Below, in pieces: positions 18,452 through 27,223 of a stretch of 64,000 nucleotides of DNA. A program made the position numbers and the translations under genes. Positions within the stretch are counted from its first letter, which is position 1; every line of letters begins with the position of its first letter. Location: contig JAKGSH010000010.1 in the NCBI GenBank assembly GCA_021568835.1, positions 5,642,001 to 5,706,000 on the forward strand. The letters are read 5' to 3'. This DNA comes from Streptomyces sp. Tue 6430. GTDB taxonomy: Bacteria > Actinomycetota > Actinomycetes > Streptomycetales > Streptomycetaceae. Under the pieces are notes generated by a model. It was given only the letters and a program-made list of their open reading frames with translations. It searched no databases and was not told the origin of the DNA.

Positions 18452-19660
18452 ATGCTGGACATCGCCGAGGAGCTGGACCGGTGGGTCGAGCAGGGCCGCG
18501 ACTTCGCCGTCGCCACCGTGGTGGCCGTCGGCGGCAGCGCGCCCCGCCGGCCGGGCGCCGCCCTCGCGGTGGACGCCGACGGCACGGCGATCGGCTCGGT
18601 CTCCGGCGGCTGCGTGGAGGGCGCGGTGTACGCGCTGTGCCGGCAGGCCCTCGCCGACGGGGAGTCCGTCCTCGAACGCTTCGGCCACAGCGACGACGAC
18701 GCCTTCGCCGCCGGCCTGACCTGCGGCGGCGTCATCGACGTCCTCGTCACCCCGGTGCGGGCCCAGGACCCGGTCCGCCCGGTCGTCGCGGCCGGCGTGC
18801 GGGCCGCCGCGTCCGGTACGGCGACGGCGCTGGCCCGCGTCGTGGGCGGACCGGCCGAGCTCCTCGGCCGCGCCCTGCTCGTGCGCCCCGACGGCTCCTA
18901 CGACGGTTCCTGCGACGGCGGCTTCGGCGCCCACCCCGAACTGGACCGCACGGTGGCCGCCGAGGCCGGCGCCCTGCTCGACGCGGGCCGCACCGGCACG
19001 CTGGAGGTCGGCGAGCAGGGCTCCCGCTGCGGCGCCCCGCTCACCGTCCTCGTCGAGACCTCGGTGCCGCCGCCGCGGATGATCGTCTTCGGCGCGATCG
19101 ACTTCGCCTCGGCACTGGCGCGGATCGGCCGGTTCCTCGGCTACCACGTCACGGTGTGCGACGCCCGCCCCGTGTTCGCCACCCGGGACCGCTTCCCCGA
19201 GGCCGACGAGGTCGTCGTCGACTGGCCGCACCGGTACCTGGAGCGCACGGCGGTGGACGCGCGGACGGTCCTGTGCGTCCTCACCCACGACGCCAGGTTC
19301 GACGTGCCGCTGCTCCGGCTCGCCCTGCGCCTGCCGGTCGCCTACGTCGGCGCCATGGGCTCCCGCCGCACCCACCTCGACCGTGCCGAACGGCTGCGCG
19401 GGGTGGGCGTCACCGAGCCGGAGCTGGCCCGGCTGCGGTCACCCATCGGGCTCGACCTGGGCGCCCGTACGCCCGAGGAGACCGCGCTGTCGATCGCCGC
19501 GGAGATCGTCGCCGCCCGGCGCGGCGGCGGCGGCGTCCCCCTGACCGGGGCGCACACCCCGATCCATCACGACACCCCGTCGCCGCCGGCCGGGAGCGCC
19601 GCCGGCGCCGGGGCCGCCGTCCGCCGGACCACCGGCTGGTCCGGCCAGGCGAACGCGTAG
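18452..19660 (+). CDS. xdhC: XdhC/CoxI family molybdenum cofactor insertion protein
   Basis: 402 residues. Family members bind the matured (sulfurated) molybdenum cofactor and insert it into the large subunit. N-terminal XdhC_CoxI domain with VVAVGGSAPRRPGAA and SGGCVEGAV; C-terminal Rossmann domain with YVGAMGSRRTH and GLDLGARTPEETALSIAAEI, as in family members. The Rossmann Gly-rich start reads IVFGAIDFASAL, slightly off the usual GxGxxG. It follows the dehydrogenase after 249 bases holding an imperfect palindrome around GGGTACCC (18332-18355). Its 3' end overlaps the convergent LanC-like gene by 94 bases. Confidence 0.88.
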   Translation: MLDIAEELDRWVEQGRDFAVATVVAVGGSAPRRPGAALAVDADGTAIGSVSGGCVEGAVYALCRQALADGESVLERFGHSDDDAFAAGLTCGGVIDVLVTPVRAQDPVRPVVAAGVRAAASGTATALARVVGGPAELLGRALLVRPDGSYDGSCDGGFGAHPELDRTVAAEAGALLDAGRTGTLEVGEQGSRCGAPLTVLVETSVPPPRMIVFGAIDFASALARIGRFLGYHVTVCDARPVFATRDRFPEADEVVVDWPHRYLERTAVDARTVLCVLTHDARFDVPLLRLALRLPVAYVGAMGSRRTHLDRAERLRGVGVTEPELARLRSPIGLDLGARTPEETALSIAAEIVAARRGGGGVPLTGAHTPIHHDTPSPPAGSAAGAGAAVRRTTGWSGQANA

Positions 19661-20864
19661 TGCGGGTCGCCCGATTCGCTCAGGCGGACGAAGCGCAGCA
19701 GCTCGCGCACGATGCCCGCGCCGCCCGCGTTCCAGCCGGTGCGCGGCTCCAGGACGCTCGGGTCGGCCCGGTGCTCGACGTTGGACCAGCGGGCGCCGTC
19801 GGCGTCGCGGTCGCCCGGGTCACGAGGTCGGCGACCAGGACCCGCGCGAACCCGGGCGGGTCGTCCTGCTCCGCGATCCGGTCGCAGGCCAGGGCCAGCA
19901 CCCCGCCGTGCCGCAGCAGCGGCCGTTGTTGTCCCAGAAGCCGGGGCGCAGCCGGCTCGGCAGCCCGGAGTGCGTGACGGTGTGCCAGCAGCGGTCGGCG
20001 AGACCCCGCCACCGCGGCTCGGCCAGGACGTCCCGCAGCAGCCGGAAGACCTGGGCGTCCCCGGCCGGGCCGTGGCACCAGCCGTAGCTGTACCGCTCGA
20101 CGAGATCGGGCCGGTACTGCGGGTCGGAGTGCGGGACCAGGAAGCCGGTACCGCCCGTCTCGTCGCGGGCCACGACGCCCGCGGCCCCGGCCCGCGCCGA
20201 CTCCACCAGGTCCGTGCGTCCGGTCGCCCGGCCGACGGCGGCCAGCGCGTACACGATCCCGAGCGTGCCGTGCGAGATGTGGTGCAGTCGCGCCCCGACG
20301 CCGGGCCGGTGCGCCCAGTGCACGCCCGCCGGCGTCTCCTCGGCCGTCCGCAGGTACGGTTCCAGCGCCCGTACGGCCAGTTCGGCGTCGCCCGCCGCGA
20401 GCGCGCCGAGGCCGATGCCCGCGTTGCCGCCCATCAGCTCGAACAGCTCGCCCCAGCGCGTCCCGTCGAACCGTGACCGCACCCGTGCCAGGGCCCGGTC
20501 GGCGGCGGCCCCGGCCGCGCTGTCGCCGAGTTCACGGTGGACGGCGCGCAGGACCAGGGCGATCCCGGTACGGCCGAAGTACAGCGAGTCGTCCTCGCCC
20601 GTTTCGGCGGCGACCGCGAGGAAGCGTGCCGCGCGCAGGGCGGCGTCGCCGTAGGCGTCGTCCCCGAAGTGCCGCCGCGCCTCCAGCAGCGTCGGCACGA
20701 TCCCGGCCGTCCCGTTGTACAGGTCCGTCCCGACCGTCACGGCGGAAGGGACGACGGGCCATCCGAGGCCCCCGTCCCGGTCTCCCGGCGGCGCCGAGCA
20801 GCCACCGCAGCCCGTCCGCCGCCAGCGCCTCGACCTCGTCCGTCCGCACGTCAACATCCTTCAT
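19567..20864 (-). CDS. LanC-like (lanthionine synthetase C family) protein, stand-alone (three apparent frameshifts)
   Basis: About 432 residues when joined. The toroidal LanC fold is marked by repeated Gly-rich turns (DLYNGTAGIV, GRTGIALVL, GGNAGIGLGAL), the HG motif in HISHGTLGIVYAL, then WCHGPAGD and RCCGTAG, which hold the zinc ligands (Cys and Cys-Cys instead of the commoner Cys and Cys-His). Breaks: near 20785 (one extra G or two missing), near 19902 (one G missing) and near 19815 (one G missing). ATG 20864 gives a sensible helix (VEALAADGLRWLLGA). No LanB, LanM, kinase-cyclase or precursor peptide is nearby; a role in thiol addition or a moonlighting function is open. Confidence 0.75.
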
Positions 20865-21004
20865 GGGGCCACCTTTTCACGGGCTCAGGGGGCTGCCCAG
20901 GGGTCCTCGGGGCGCGTGCGGCGGCACGGAACGGCCGTTCGCGCCCCACGCGCTCCCGGACGGGTGTGCGGGGCGGGTGGCACCGGTGTCGTGGTGACGA
21001 GGTG

Positions 21005-21443
21005 TCAGCCCCGGCGCAGCAGACGGTTCGCCGCCCGGCCGAACACGGCGCGGGCGACGGGGCTCACGAGGGGTCGAGCAGTGGCGGCGCGAGCCACGAG
21101 CGGATCTCCTCGCGCCAGACGACCCGGGTCCGGCCGCCGGAGCCGGGACGGACCTCGATCTCCGCCCAGCCCCGCACCGTGCGGCCGAGCTTCTCCAGCC
21201 GGCACAGGCCCGGTCCGCCGTCGTCCGGCGGGCACCAGAGGGTGACCTCCATGCGGTCGTCGAAGCCGAGCGGTCCGATCCCGGACCGGGCCACGAACAC
21301 GGTGCCCTCCCGGGTCGGCCCGGGGTGAGCACGGTGACGCGGGTCAGCGGGACCACGTCACCGTGCCGGGGCCACTCGGTGAGCCGCCGCCAGGCCTCGT
21401 CGAGGGGGAGCGGTGCCGTGCGTTCGAACTGGAAGGTCGCCAC
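21005..21443 (-). CDS. SRPBCC (START/Bet v 1-like) family protein (two apparent frameshifts)
   Basis: About 146 residues when restored. Opens at GTG 21443 (ATFQFERTAPLPLDEAWRRLTEWPRHGDVVPLT), typical of polyketide cyclase/dehydrase-like SRPBCC proteins; continues with GIGPLGFDDRMEV and ends WLAPPLLDP followed by ARAVFGRAANRLL. One missing C near 21323 and another near 21071 join the three frames. Such proteins bind hydrophobic small molecules; the ligand is unknown. It lies 140 bases upstream of the LanC-like gene on the same strand and might be co-transcribed. Confidence 0.7.
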
Positions 21444-21621
21444 ACAGCGATCGTAGGGAGTCCCCCGGCGGGGTGGCGCGTTCACCGGCGGCTCACACGG
21501 TTGGCCCAGTACGGGACGGGCGCGCGGCGGGCGCGGACGTGCGGGCGTGCGGCGGGCGCGGCGGCGTCCGCACCGGCCCGGCGCCGGCCCCGGTCACCCG
21601 CCCGGCCGCCTGCCCTGACGC

Positions 21622-21672
21622 CCGGCCCCCGGTGTCCGCCGCGAAGCTCTCGCGGCGGACACCGGGGGCCGG
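21622..21672. terminator. Very strong hairpin, 23-bp perfect arms
   Basis: 21622-21644 and 21650-21672 are exact reverse complements around AGCTC. It lies 12 bases after the arabinofuranosidase stop codon and terminates that gene. Confidence 0.9.
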
Positions 21673-21683
21673 GGGCGGGTGCC

Positions 21684-23183
21684 TCACTGGGCGTGGAACG
21701 TCGCGTCCGCGCGGTCCGTCGCCGTGCTCGGCGCCTGCACGTACAGCAGGTGGTCGTAGTGCCGCAGGTAGCGGCCCGCGTAGTTGTACGACTCGTACGA
21801 CACCCCCGCCGCGTCCGACAGACCCGCGCGCCGGTGGAACGTGGCGTCGGCCGCGAACCGCGCGGTGCCGTCGTTCTTCTCCACCCACGCCTCGAAGTTC
21901 TTGTGCCGCAGGTAGTAGCCGGGGAAGTCGGCCGACTCCAGCGAGACCGTGCCGCTGCCGGCGAGGCCGGGCACCACCCGGAACTGCGAGTCCGCGAGGG
22001 GGCTCACGTTCGCCTCGACGCGGGCACGGTACTCCCAGTGCCGGATGAAACGGTCCGGGAGGTTGTCGGAGGAGAAGCGCTGCGGGGTGACCCCGTCGGC
22101 GACCGGGATACCGAAGTCGGGGGTGCCGTCGGCCTTCCAGTACACCTTCTGCACGCGCGTACGGCGGTTGGGGTCGTTCAGCGGGTCGCCGGTGATGTCC
22201 TTGTAGCCGCGGTCGTGGTAGACGAGGATGTCGGACCTGCCGTCCTCGGAGACGGTGAAGGAGTTGTGGCCGGGCCCGTACTGCGAGGTCGCGGCGCTGC
22301 TCCTGAAGACCGGCTGCGAACTCTTCGCCCAGGAGGCCGGGTCGGTGAGGTCGGCGGTCGCGGAGGCGGTCAGCAGGCCGAGGCAGTAGTTGGCGTCGGT
22401 CGCGCTCGCCGAGTAGCTCATGAACACCTTGCCGCCGTGCTGGATCACGGCCGGCCCCTCGTTGACCTTGTAGCCGATGGTCTCCCAGGCCAGGGTGGGC
22501 TGCGAGATCTCCGCCGGAGTCCCGCTGATCGTCCAGGGGTTGGCCATCTTCGCGACGAAGAGGCTGGTGTTGTTCTCCTCGGCCGGGTTGCGCTGCGCCC
22601 AGGCGAGGTAGCGCACGCCGTTCACGACGAACGTGGTGGCGTCCAGCGAGAAACTCTCCCACGTGGTCCTGATCTGCCCCTTCTCCGTCCAGTTCGCGGT
22701 GAGCGGGTTGCCGCCGGTGCCCTCCAGGACGTACATGCGGATCGCCCACACGTCGTTCGTGGCGCCGGCCGCGAAGTAGAAGTACCACTTGCCGTCGATG
22801 AAGTGGATCTCCGGCGCCCAGATGTGGGCGCCCATGATCCCGCTGGTGTGCCGGGTCCAGATGGTGGTCTCGGGAGCGGTCGACAGGCCCTGGAGGGTCG
22901 TCGCCCGGCGCAGCACGATGCGGTCGTACTCGGGGACCGTGGCGGTGAAGTAGTAGTAGCCGTCCGTGTGCTTGACGATGTGCGGGTCCGCGCGCTTCTC
23001 CGCGAGCGGGTTCGTGTAGGTCACGCCGGGAGAGGCGGGAGAGGCGGGAGAGGCGGGAGAGGCGGGAGAGGCGGGAGAGGCGGCCCGGGCGGTGCCGGCG
23101 GGACCGGCGAAGCAGGCGGCCGCCAGGGCCACCGTCCCGGCCGTGAGCAGTGCGCGGGTGCGCCGACGAAACATCCGAGGCAT
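21684..23183 (-). CDS. Secreted GH43 arabinofuranosidase with AbfB (CBM42) domain
   Basis: 499 residues. Sec signal peptide (RRRTRALLTAGTVALAAA to ARA), then a Ser-Pro-Ala repeat linker encoded by a 9-bp tandem repeat, a five-bladed GH43 domain (about 60-365) with the catalytic acidic residues in EKRADPHIVKH, GIMGAHIWAPEIHF and the EGPAVIQHGG strand, and a C-terminal AbfB b-trefoil (LESADFPGYYLRHKNF, YESYNYAGRYLRHYDHLL). It likely releases arabinose from arabinoxylan outside the cell. ATG 23183 chosen because the upstream extension lacks signal character. Monocistronic with its own terminator. Confidence 0.88.
   Translation of the reverse strand: MPRMFRRRTRALLTAGTVALAAACFAGPAGTARAASPASPASPASPASPASPGVTYTNPLAEKRADPHIVKHTDGYYYFTATVPEYDRIVLRRATTLQGLSTAPETTIWTRHTSGIMGAHIWAPEIHFIDGKWYFYFAAGATNDVWAIRMYVLEGTGGNPLTANWTEKGQIRTTWESFSLDATTFVVNGVRYLAWAQRNPAEENNTSLFVAKMANPWTISGTPAEISQPTLAWETIGYKVNEGPAVIQHGGKVFMSYSASATDANYCLGLLTASATADLTDPASWAKSSQPVFRSSAATSQYGPGHNSFTVSEDGRSDILVYHDRGYKDITGDPLNDPNRRTRVQKVYWKADGTPDFGIPVADGVTPQRFSSDNLPDRFIRHWEYRARVEANVSPLADSQFRVVPGLAGSGTVSLESADFPGYYLRHKNFEAWVEKNDGTARFAADATFHRRAGLSDAAGVSYESYNYAGRYLRHYDHLLYVQAPSTATDRADATFHAQ
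23028..23081. repeat. 9-bp coding tandem repeat, six copies
   Basis: GGGAGAGGC x6, encoding the Ser-Pro-Ala linker of the GH43 protein. Copy number is likely variable among strains. Confidence 0.85.
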
Positions 23184-23209
23184 ACAGGACCGTCCCTTGT
23201 CCGTCATTT

Positions 23210-23316
23210 CGAACGTGGTTCGTGACTTCGACCAGAAGATAGGACTTGGGCATGCCCTCGTCAATGGTGTCGGCCGTGCCGTTCACCCGTACCGCGAGTC
23301 TTCGGCTGAACGTTCA
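23210..23316. promoter_or_regulatory. Candidate operators in the GH43/CelD divergent region
   Basis: CGAACGTGGTTCG (23210-23222, 5-3-5 inverted repeat) and TGAACGTTCA (23307-23316, perfect palindrome) lie in the 263-bp gap between two divergent genes. The CG-centred form resembles LacI-type sites common before glycoside hydrolase genes. Confidence 0.35.
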
Positions 23317-23446
23317 CATCGGGCAATCCTCTCGTTCGGGAAACGGCGGTCACGCTTCTCGCGGATCATGGACGGGCCGAAAGGAGCGGGCCGGCAGGGG
23401 ATTTCACCGGCCGTGCCGCCCGCTCCCCGCGACACCGGGAGTCCGC

Positions 23447-24529
23447 ATGACCACACCGCGCATCGACCTCGTCCACCCGGGACCTGGCCCCGCGGACATC
23501 GCGTCGTGGAACGACCTGCGCGTGGCGACCGCCACCGTCGCGAACCCCTTCATGAGCGCCGAGTTCACCCGGGCCGTCGGCCGGGTCCGGCCCGACACCC
23601 GGGTGGCCGTCCTGCGCCGCGCAGGACGGCCCGTCGGCTACTTCCCCCACCAGCGCGGCCCCTGGGGCTACGGCCGCGCGGTCGGTCTGGGCGTCTCCGA
23701 CTGCCAGGGCGCCGTACTCGAGCCGGACGTCCACCTGGAGGCGCAGCACCTGATGCGCGCCTGCTCGCTCAACGCCTGGGAGTTCAACCACCTCGAAAGC
23801 GGCCAGGACCTGTTCCTGCCCTACGCCACCGGGCAGTTCGCCTCGCCCGTCGTCGACCTCACCCCCGGCTTCGAGCACTACGAGCGGCATCTGCGCACGC
23901 ACGCGCGCGGATTCCTCAAGACGGCCAGGGCGCAGGAGCGCCGCATGGTCCGCGACCTGGGCCCGCTGCGCTTCGTCCACGACGAACGCGACCCCGCGGC
24001 CCTGCGCGTCCTCATCGCCTGGAAGTCCGCCCACTACCGGCGCACCGGCCGCCGCGACCCGTTCGCCCGGCCGTGGATCACCCGGCTCGTCGACCTCCTC
24101 GCCGGCACCGCCTCACCGCACTGCTCCGGCATCCTCTCGGTGCTCTACGCCGCCGACCGGCCCGTCGCCGCCCATTTCGGCCTGCGCTCGCGCACCGTCT
24201 TCTCCTGCTGGTTCCCCTCCTACGACCGCGTCCTCGCCACCTACTCGCCCGGCCGCGTCCTCTACCTCCGCATGATCGAGGCCGCCGCCGCCTCCGGCAT
24301 CCACCTCTTCGACTTCGGCCGGGGCGAGGCGGCGTACAAGAACTCCTTCAAGACGGGCGACCTCCTGGTCCACGAGGGGGCGCTGCGCACGACCGGCCCG
24401 GGAGCCGCCCTGCACTGGCTCCGCCGCGAACCCGTACGCGCCGCCCACCGCATGGTGCGCGACCACCCCGCCCTGAAACGGGCGGCACTGCGCACCCTGA
24501 GCGCCGTCGGCGCGGCCCGCGGCCGCTGA
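23447..24529 (+). CDS. CelD/BcsL-type GNAT acetyltransferase
   Basis: 360 residues. Two GNAT-like halves: an N-terminal half (RVAVLRRAGRPVGYFPHQ) and a C-terminal acetyl-CoA-binding half (SVLYAADRPVAAHFGLRSRTVFSCWF; then the FDFGRGEAAYKNSFKTG motif, the signature of CelD-like proteins). Family members acylate polysaccharide or lipid precursors in the cytoplasm. ATG 23447 is preceded by GGGAG; the long upstream in-frame extension is not protein-like. No polysaccharide cluster is adjacent. Confidence 0.8.
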   Translation: MTTPRIDLVHPGPGPADIASWNDLRVATATVANPFMSAEFTRAVGRVRPDTRVAVLRRAGRPVGYFPHQRGPWGYGRAVGLGVSDCQGAVLEPDVHLEAQHLMRACSLNAWEFNHLESGQDLFLPYATGQFASPVVDLTPGFEHYERHLRTHARGFLKTARAQERRMVRDLGPLRFVHDERDPAALRVLIAWKSAHYRRTGRRDPFARPWITRLVDLLAGTASPHCSGILSVLYAADRPVAAHFGLRSRTVFSCWFPSYDRVLATYSPGRVLYLRMIEAAAASGIHLFDFGRGEAAYKNSFKTGDLLVHEGALRTTGPGAALHWLRREPVRAAHRMVRDHPALKRAALRTLSAVGAARGR

Positions 24530-24631
24530 TGCCCGGCCCGGCCCGGACCCGGCCATGGCGCGGGACGGCGGGCGGCGGGGACGCGCGGCCTGCGGGGCGG
24601 AGCGGCTCCGGCGGCGTTGTGCCGACGGTCC

Positions 24632-24656
24632 GGCGAGGCGAGGCGAGGCGAGGCGA
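24632..24656. repeat. 5-bp tandem repeat within a 305-bp gap
   Basis: GGCGA x5. The gap 24530-24834 otherwise shows no convincing gene. Confidence 0.7.
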
Positions 24657-24834
24657 TGTGGAGGCCGGCACGACGGTGGGACGGCTGGGGCCCGTCGTGC
24701 ACGGAGGGCGCCCGGAGGCCGCGGAGCCCGCCGCGTCGTGCGCGCACGGCGCGCCCGGGCCGGGCCTCTCGCGAACCGATACGGGCCGGCGGCAGAGGAC
24801 GGAATCCGACCTGGATCCCCGCTACCGTCCCGGC

Positions 24835-25956
24835 ATGAGGAAGACGAGGAAGACGACGTCCGCCGCCCAGGCCCCCCTGCTCGGCCCGCGCGCCCTCAAC
24901 CGGGCCACCCTCGAGCGCCAGCTCCTCCTGCGCCGGTCCCGGCTGTCGGCGGAGGCCGCGATCGAGCACCTCGTCGGCCTCCAGGCCCAGAACGTGAAGC
25001 CGCCCTACTACGCCCTCGCCGCCCGCCTCGACGGATTCGCACCGGAGCGGCTGTCGGCGCTCATGGCCGACCGTGAGGTCGTCCGCATCGTGACCATACG
25101 CTCCACCCTCCACACCCACACCGCGGACGACTGCCTCACCCTGCGGCCGCTGGTGCAGCCCGCCCGCGACCGCGAGCTGACCGCCTTCCGCGCGAAGCTG
25201 CCGGGAGTCGACCTCGACCGGTTGGCCGCCCTCGCCCGTGACCTCGTCGAGGCCGAGCCGCGCACCATGAAACAGCTGCGGGAGGCGCTCTCCGCGAAGT
25301 GGCCGGACGCCGATCCGCAGGCCCTCGCCATCGCCGCCCGCTGCAAGCTCCCGCTGGTCCAGGTCACCCCGCGCGGGCTGTGGGGGAGGAGCGGGCAGGT
25401 CGCGCTCACCACCGCCGAGCACTGGCTCGGCCGTCCCGCCGAGCCGGCCCCGGCACCCGAGGCCGCCGTCCTGCGCTATCTCGCCGCCTTCGGGCCTGCT
25501 TCCGTCAAGGACATGCAGACCTGGGCCGGACTGACCCGGCTGCGCGAGGCCTTCGAACGGCTCCGCCCGCGGCTCGTCACCTTCCGCGACGGCGACGGCG
25601 TCGAACTCTTCGACCTCCCCGACGCCCCGCGCCCCGACCCGGACACCCCGGCCCCGCCGCGCTTCCTGCCCGAGTTCGACAACCTGCTGCTGTCCCACGC
25701 CGACCGCGGCCGCGTCGTCCCGCCCGAGTACCGGGGCCGCACCTGGCAGGGCAACCAGGCCTGTGCCACCCTCCTCGTCGACGGTTTCCTCGCCGGCGTG
25801 TGGAAGCTGGACGCGGACGCCCTCGTCGTCGAGCCCTTCGGCCGGCTCGACGCGGAGCGGCGACGGGAGGTGACGGCCGAGGGGGAGCGGCTGCTGCGGG
25901 TGATGTACGGGCAGTCGTCGCCGTACGGCATCCGGTTCGGCACGGTGCTGCGGTAG
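24835..25956 (+). CDS. AlkZ/YcaQ-like winged-helix DNA glycosylase family protein
   Basis: 373 residues of the HTH_42 (DUF1006-type) family. Includes AlkZ of azinomycin producers and E. coli YcaQ, which unhook interstrand crosslinks. The Gln-x-Gln catalytic-type motif is present in VGLQAQNVKPPYYAL (about residues 46-48). C-terminal winged-helix region with FLPEFDNLLLSHADR, also conserved. Orthologues without a gene cluster are widespread, so this may be a housekeeping repair protein and not self-resistance. ATG 24835. Confidence 0.82.
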   Translation: MRKTRKTTSAAQAPLLGPRALNRATLERQLLLRRSRLSAEAAIEHLVGLQAQNVKPPYYALAARLDGFAPERLSALMADREVVRIVTIRSTLHTHTADDCLTLRPLVQPARDRELTAFRAKLPGVDLDRLAALARDLVEAEPRTMKQLREALSAKWPDADPQALAIAARCKLPLVQVTPRGLWGRSGQVALTTAEHWLGRPAEPAPAPEAAVLRYLAAFGPASVKDMQTWAGLTRLREAFERLRPRLVTFRDGDGVELFDLPDAPRPDPDTPAPPRFLPEFDNLLLSHADRGRVVPPEYRGRTWQGNQACATLLVDGFLAGVWKLDADALVVEPFGRLDAERRREVTAEGERLLRVMYGQSSPYGIRFGTVLR

Positions 25957-25961
25957 GAACC

Positions 25962-26009
25962 GGGACACCGGGACACCGGGACACCGGGACACCGGGACAC
26001 CGGGCCACC
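25962..26009. repeat. 8-bp tandem repeat, six copies
   Basis: GGGACACC x5 plus GGGCCACC, immediately downstream of the AlkZ-like gene. Confidence 0.85.
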
Positions 26010-26054
26010 GGGGCGCGGCGCGGGCGTCCGCGGGGGCGGGTGAGGACGTGGAAA

Positions 26055-26095
26055 GGGGGCGCTGCGGGCCGCTCGTGGAGGCTCGCAGCGCCCCC
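26055..26095. terminator. Bidirectional terminator hairpin
   Basis: 12-base perfect arms GGGGGCGCTGCG (26055-26066) and its complement (26084-26095), loop of 17. Lies between convergent AlkZ-like and trypsin genes. Confidence 0.7.
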
Positions 26096-26145
26096 GGTCA
26101 TTCACCTGAGGGATGCTCAGGGGTTCTTCGGGGTCGCGCGGTGAC

Positions 26146-26937
26146 CTATGAGTTCACCTGCGCGGTCACGAGGCTGGAGAAGGTGGTCAGCCGGGTGTAG
26201 ACACCCGGGTAACCGGCCTGCGCGCAGCCCTCGCCCCATGAAGTGATGCCTGCCAGGACGCCCCCGATGAGCAGGGGACCGCCGCTGTCGCCCTGGCAGG
26301 TGTCTACGCCGCCGGAGGTGTATCCGGCGCACACCATGTCGCTCGCGACGAAGTCGGAGCCGTAGCTGCTCGCGCAGCTGGAGTTCGACACGATCGGCAC
26401 GGTCGCGGTGCGCAGCTGGTTGGAGGAGCTGCCGTTCGCCGAGGTCGTGCCCCAGCCGAGGACGCGGGCCGTGGTGCCGGCCGCGTACACACCGGTCTGG
26501 GAGGAGGTGACGTACGGCGCCGTGGTGTACGGCATCGACGTCGACAGGGTCAGGACGGCCACGTCGTCGCCGTTGGTGGCGTCGGTGTAGCCCGGGTTGA
26601 CCCAGATCTTGCTGACCCGGCTGACCGTGCCGTTCGTGCCGCTGAGGTAGGTGCGGCCGCCGACGACCCGGACACTGCTGGTCGTCTCGCCGACCATGCA
26701 GTGGGCCGCGGTGACCACCTTGGTCGCCGACACGAGGGTGCCGCCGCAGAACTGGTTCTGCGAGGCGTCCGTGATCTGCATCATGAACGGGTACGCGGTC
26801 GTCGTCGTGGTGGTGCCGCCGACGATCGGCTGGGGGGCTGCCACAGCGGTGGGGGCGCTGAGCAGGGCGGTCGCGGCCGCGGCGGCCGAGGCCGTCGCGA
26901 GGGCCGCGGCCTTCTTGGCACGAGTGAGCCCGAACAT
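26146..26937 (-). CDS. Secreted trypsin-like serine protease (S1A)
   Basis: 263 residues. Signal peptide of ~34 residues, short propeptide and mature start IVGG at 38. Catalytic triad His79 (TAAHC), Asp125 (NGDDVAVL) and Ser218 (GDSGGP); Asp212 six residues before the Ser predicts cleavage after Arg/Lys. Six cysteines in trypsin-like positions. Closely resembles Streptomyces trypsins, which are made late in growth and process extracellular proteins. Upstream on the same strand is a large LuxR-family ATPase regulator. A plausible promoter reads TTGGGG-18-TAGCGT on the minus strand near 27048-27077. Confidence 0.93.
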   Translation of the reverse strand: MFGLTRAKKAAALATASAAAAATALLSAPTAVAAPQPIVGGTTTTTTAYPFMMQITDASQNQFCGGTLVSATKVVTAAHCMVGETTSSVRVVGGRTYLSGTNGTVSRVSKIWVNPGYTDATNGDDVAVLTLSTSMPYTTAPYVTSSQTGVYAAGTTARVLGWGTTSANGSSSNQLRTATVPIVSNSSCASSYGSDFVASDMVCAGYTSGGVDTCQGDSGGPLLIGGVLAGITSWGEGCAQAGYPGVYTRLTTFSSLVTAQVNS

Positions 26938-27129
26938 CGATCTCCTTGGTCAGGGAGCTGCCGGTGGGGGGTCGCGCGGGTGTGGGGGGAAGTGCACGGG
27001 AGTCGTGGGACCGACCCCCGTGTGCCCGGCGAGCGGCACGTCCCTTACGCTAGGACCGGGTGCGTCCGGGCCCCAATGAGGGAACCCCCTAAGGGAGTTG
27101 GGGAGGGAAAACCCTCGGTGGCACCGGAC

Positions 27130-27212
27130 CCGCGCGGTCGGTGGACCGTGCGGTCACTGAATCCGCGCGGTCGGTGGACCGTGCGGTCCGTGAACCCGTG
27201 CGGTCCGTGAAC
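27130..27212. repeat. 33-bp direct repeat (2.5 copies)
   Basis: 27130-27162 and 27163-27195 differ at few positions; a 17-bp half copy follows at 27196. Each contains the inverted repeat CGGTC-GGTG-GACCG. Located between the LuxR regulator stop and the trypsin promoter. Confidence 0.75.
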
Positions 27213-27223
27213 CCGCGCGCCCC

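Noticed and set aside
19567..21443. A lanthipeptide cluster around the LanC-like gene
   Set aside because: No dehydratase, kinase, transporter or Ser/Thr/Cys-rich precursor frame on either strand nearby.
24835..25956. AlkZ-like gene as self-resistance marker of a hidden natural-product cluster
   Set aside because: Neighbours are a CelD-type acetyltransferase and a trypsin; no synthase genes within the window.
25962..26009. Tandem arrays (here and at 34511, 45633, 14182) as possible CRISPR
   Set aside because: Units are directly adjacent without spacers and no cas genes are present.
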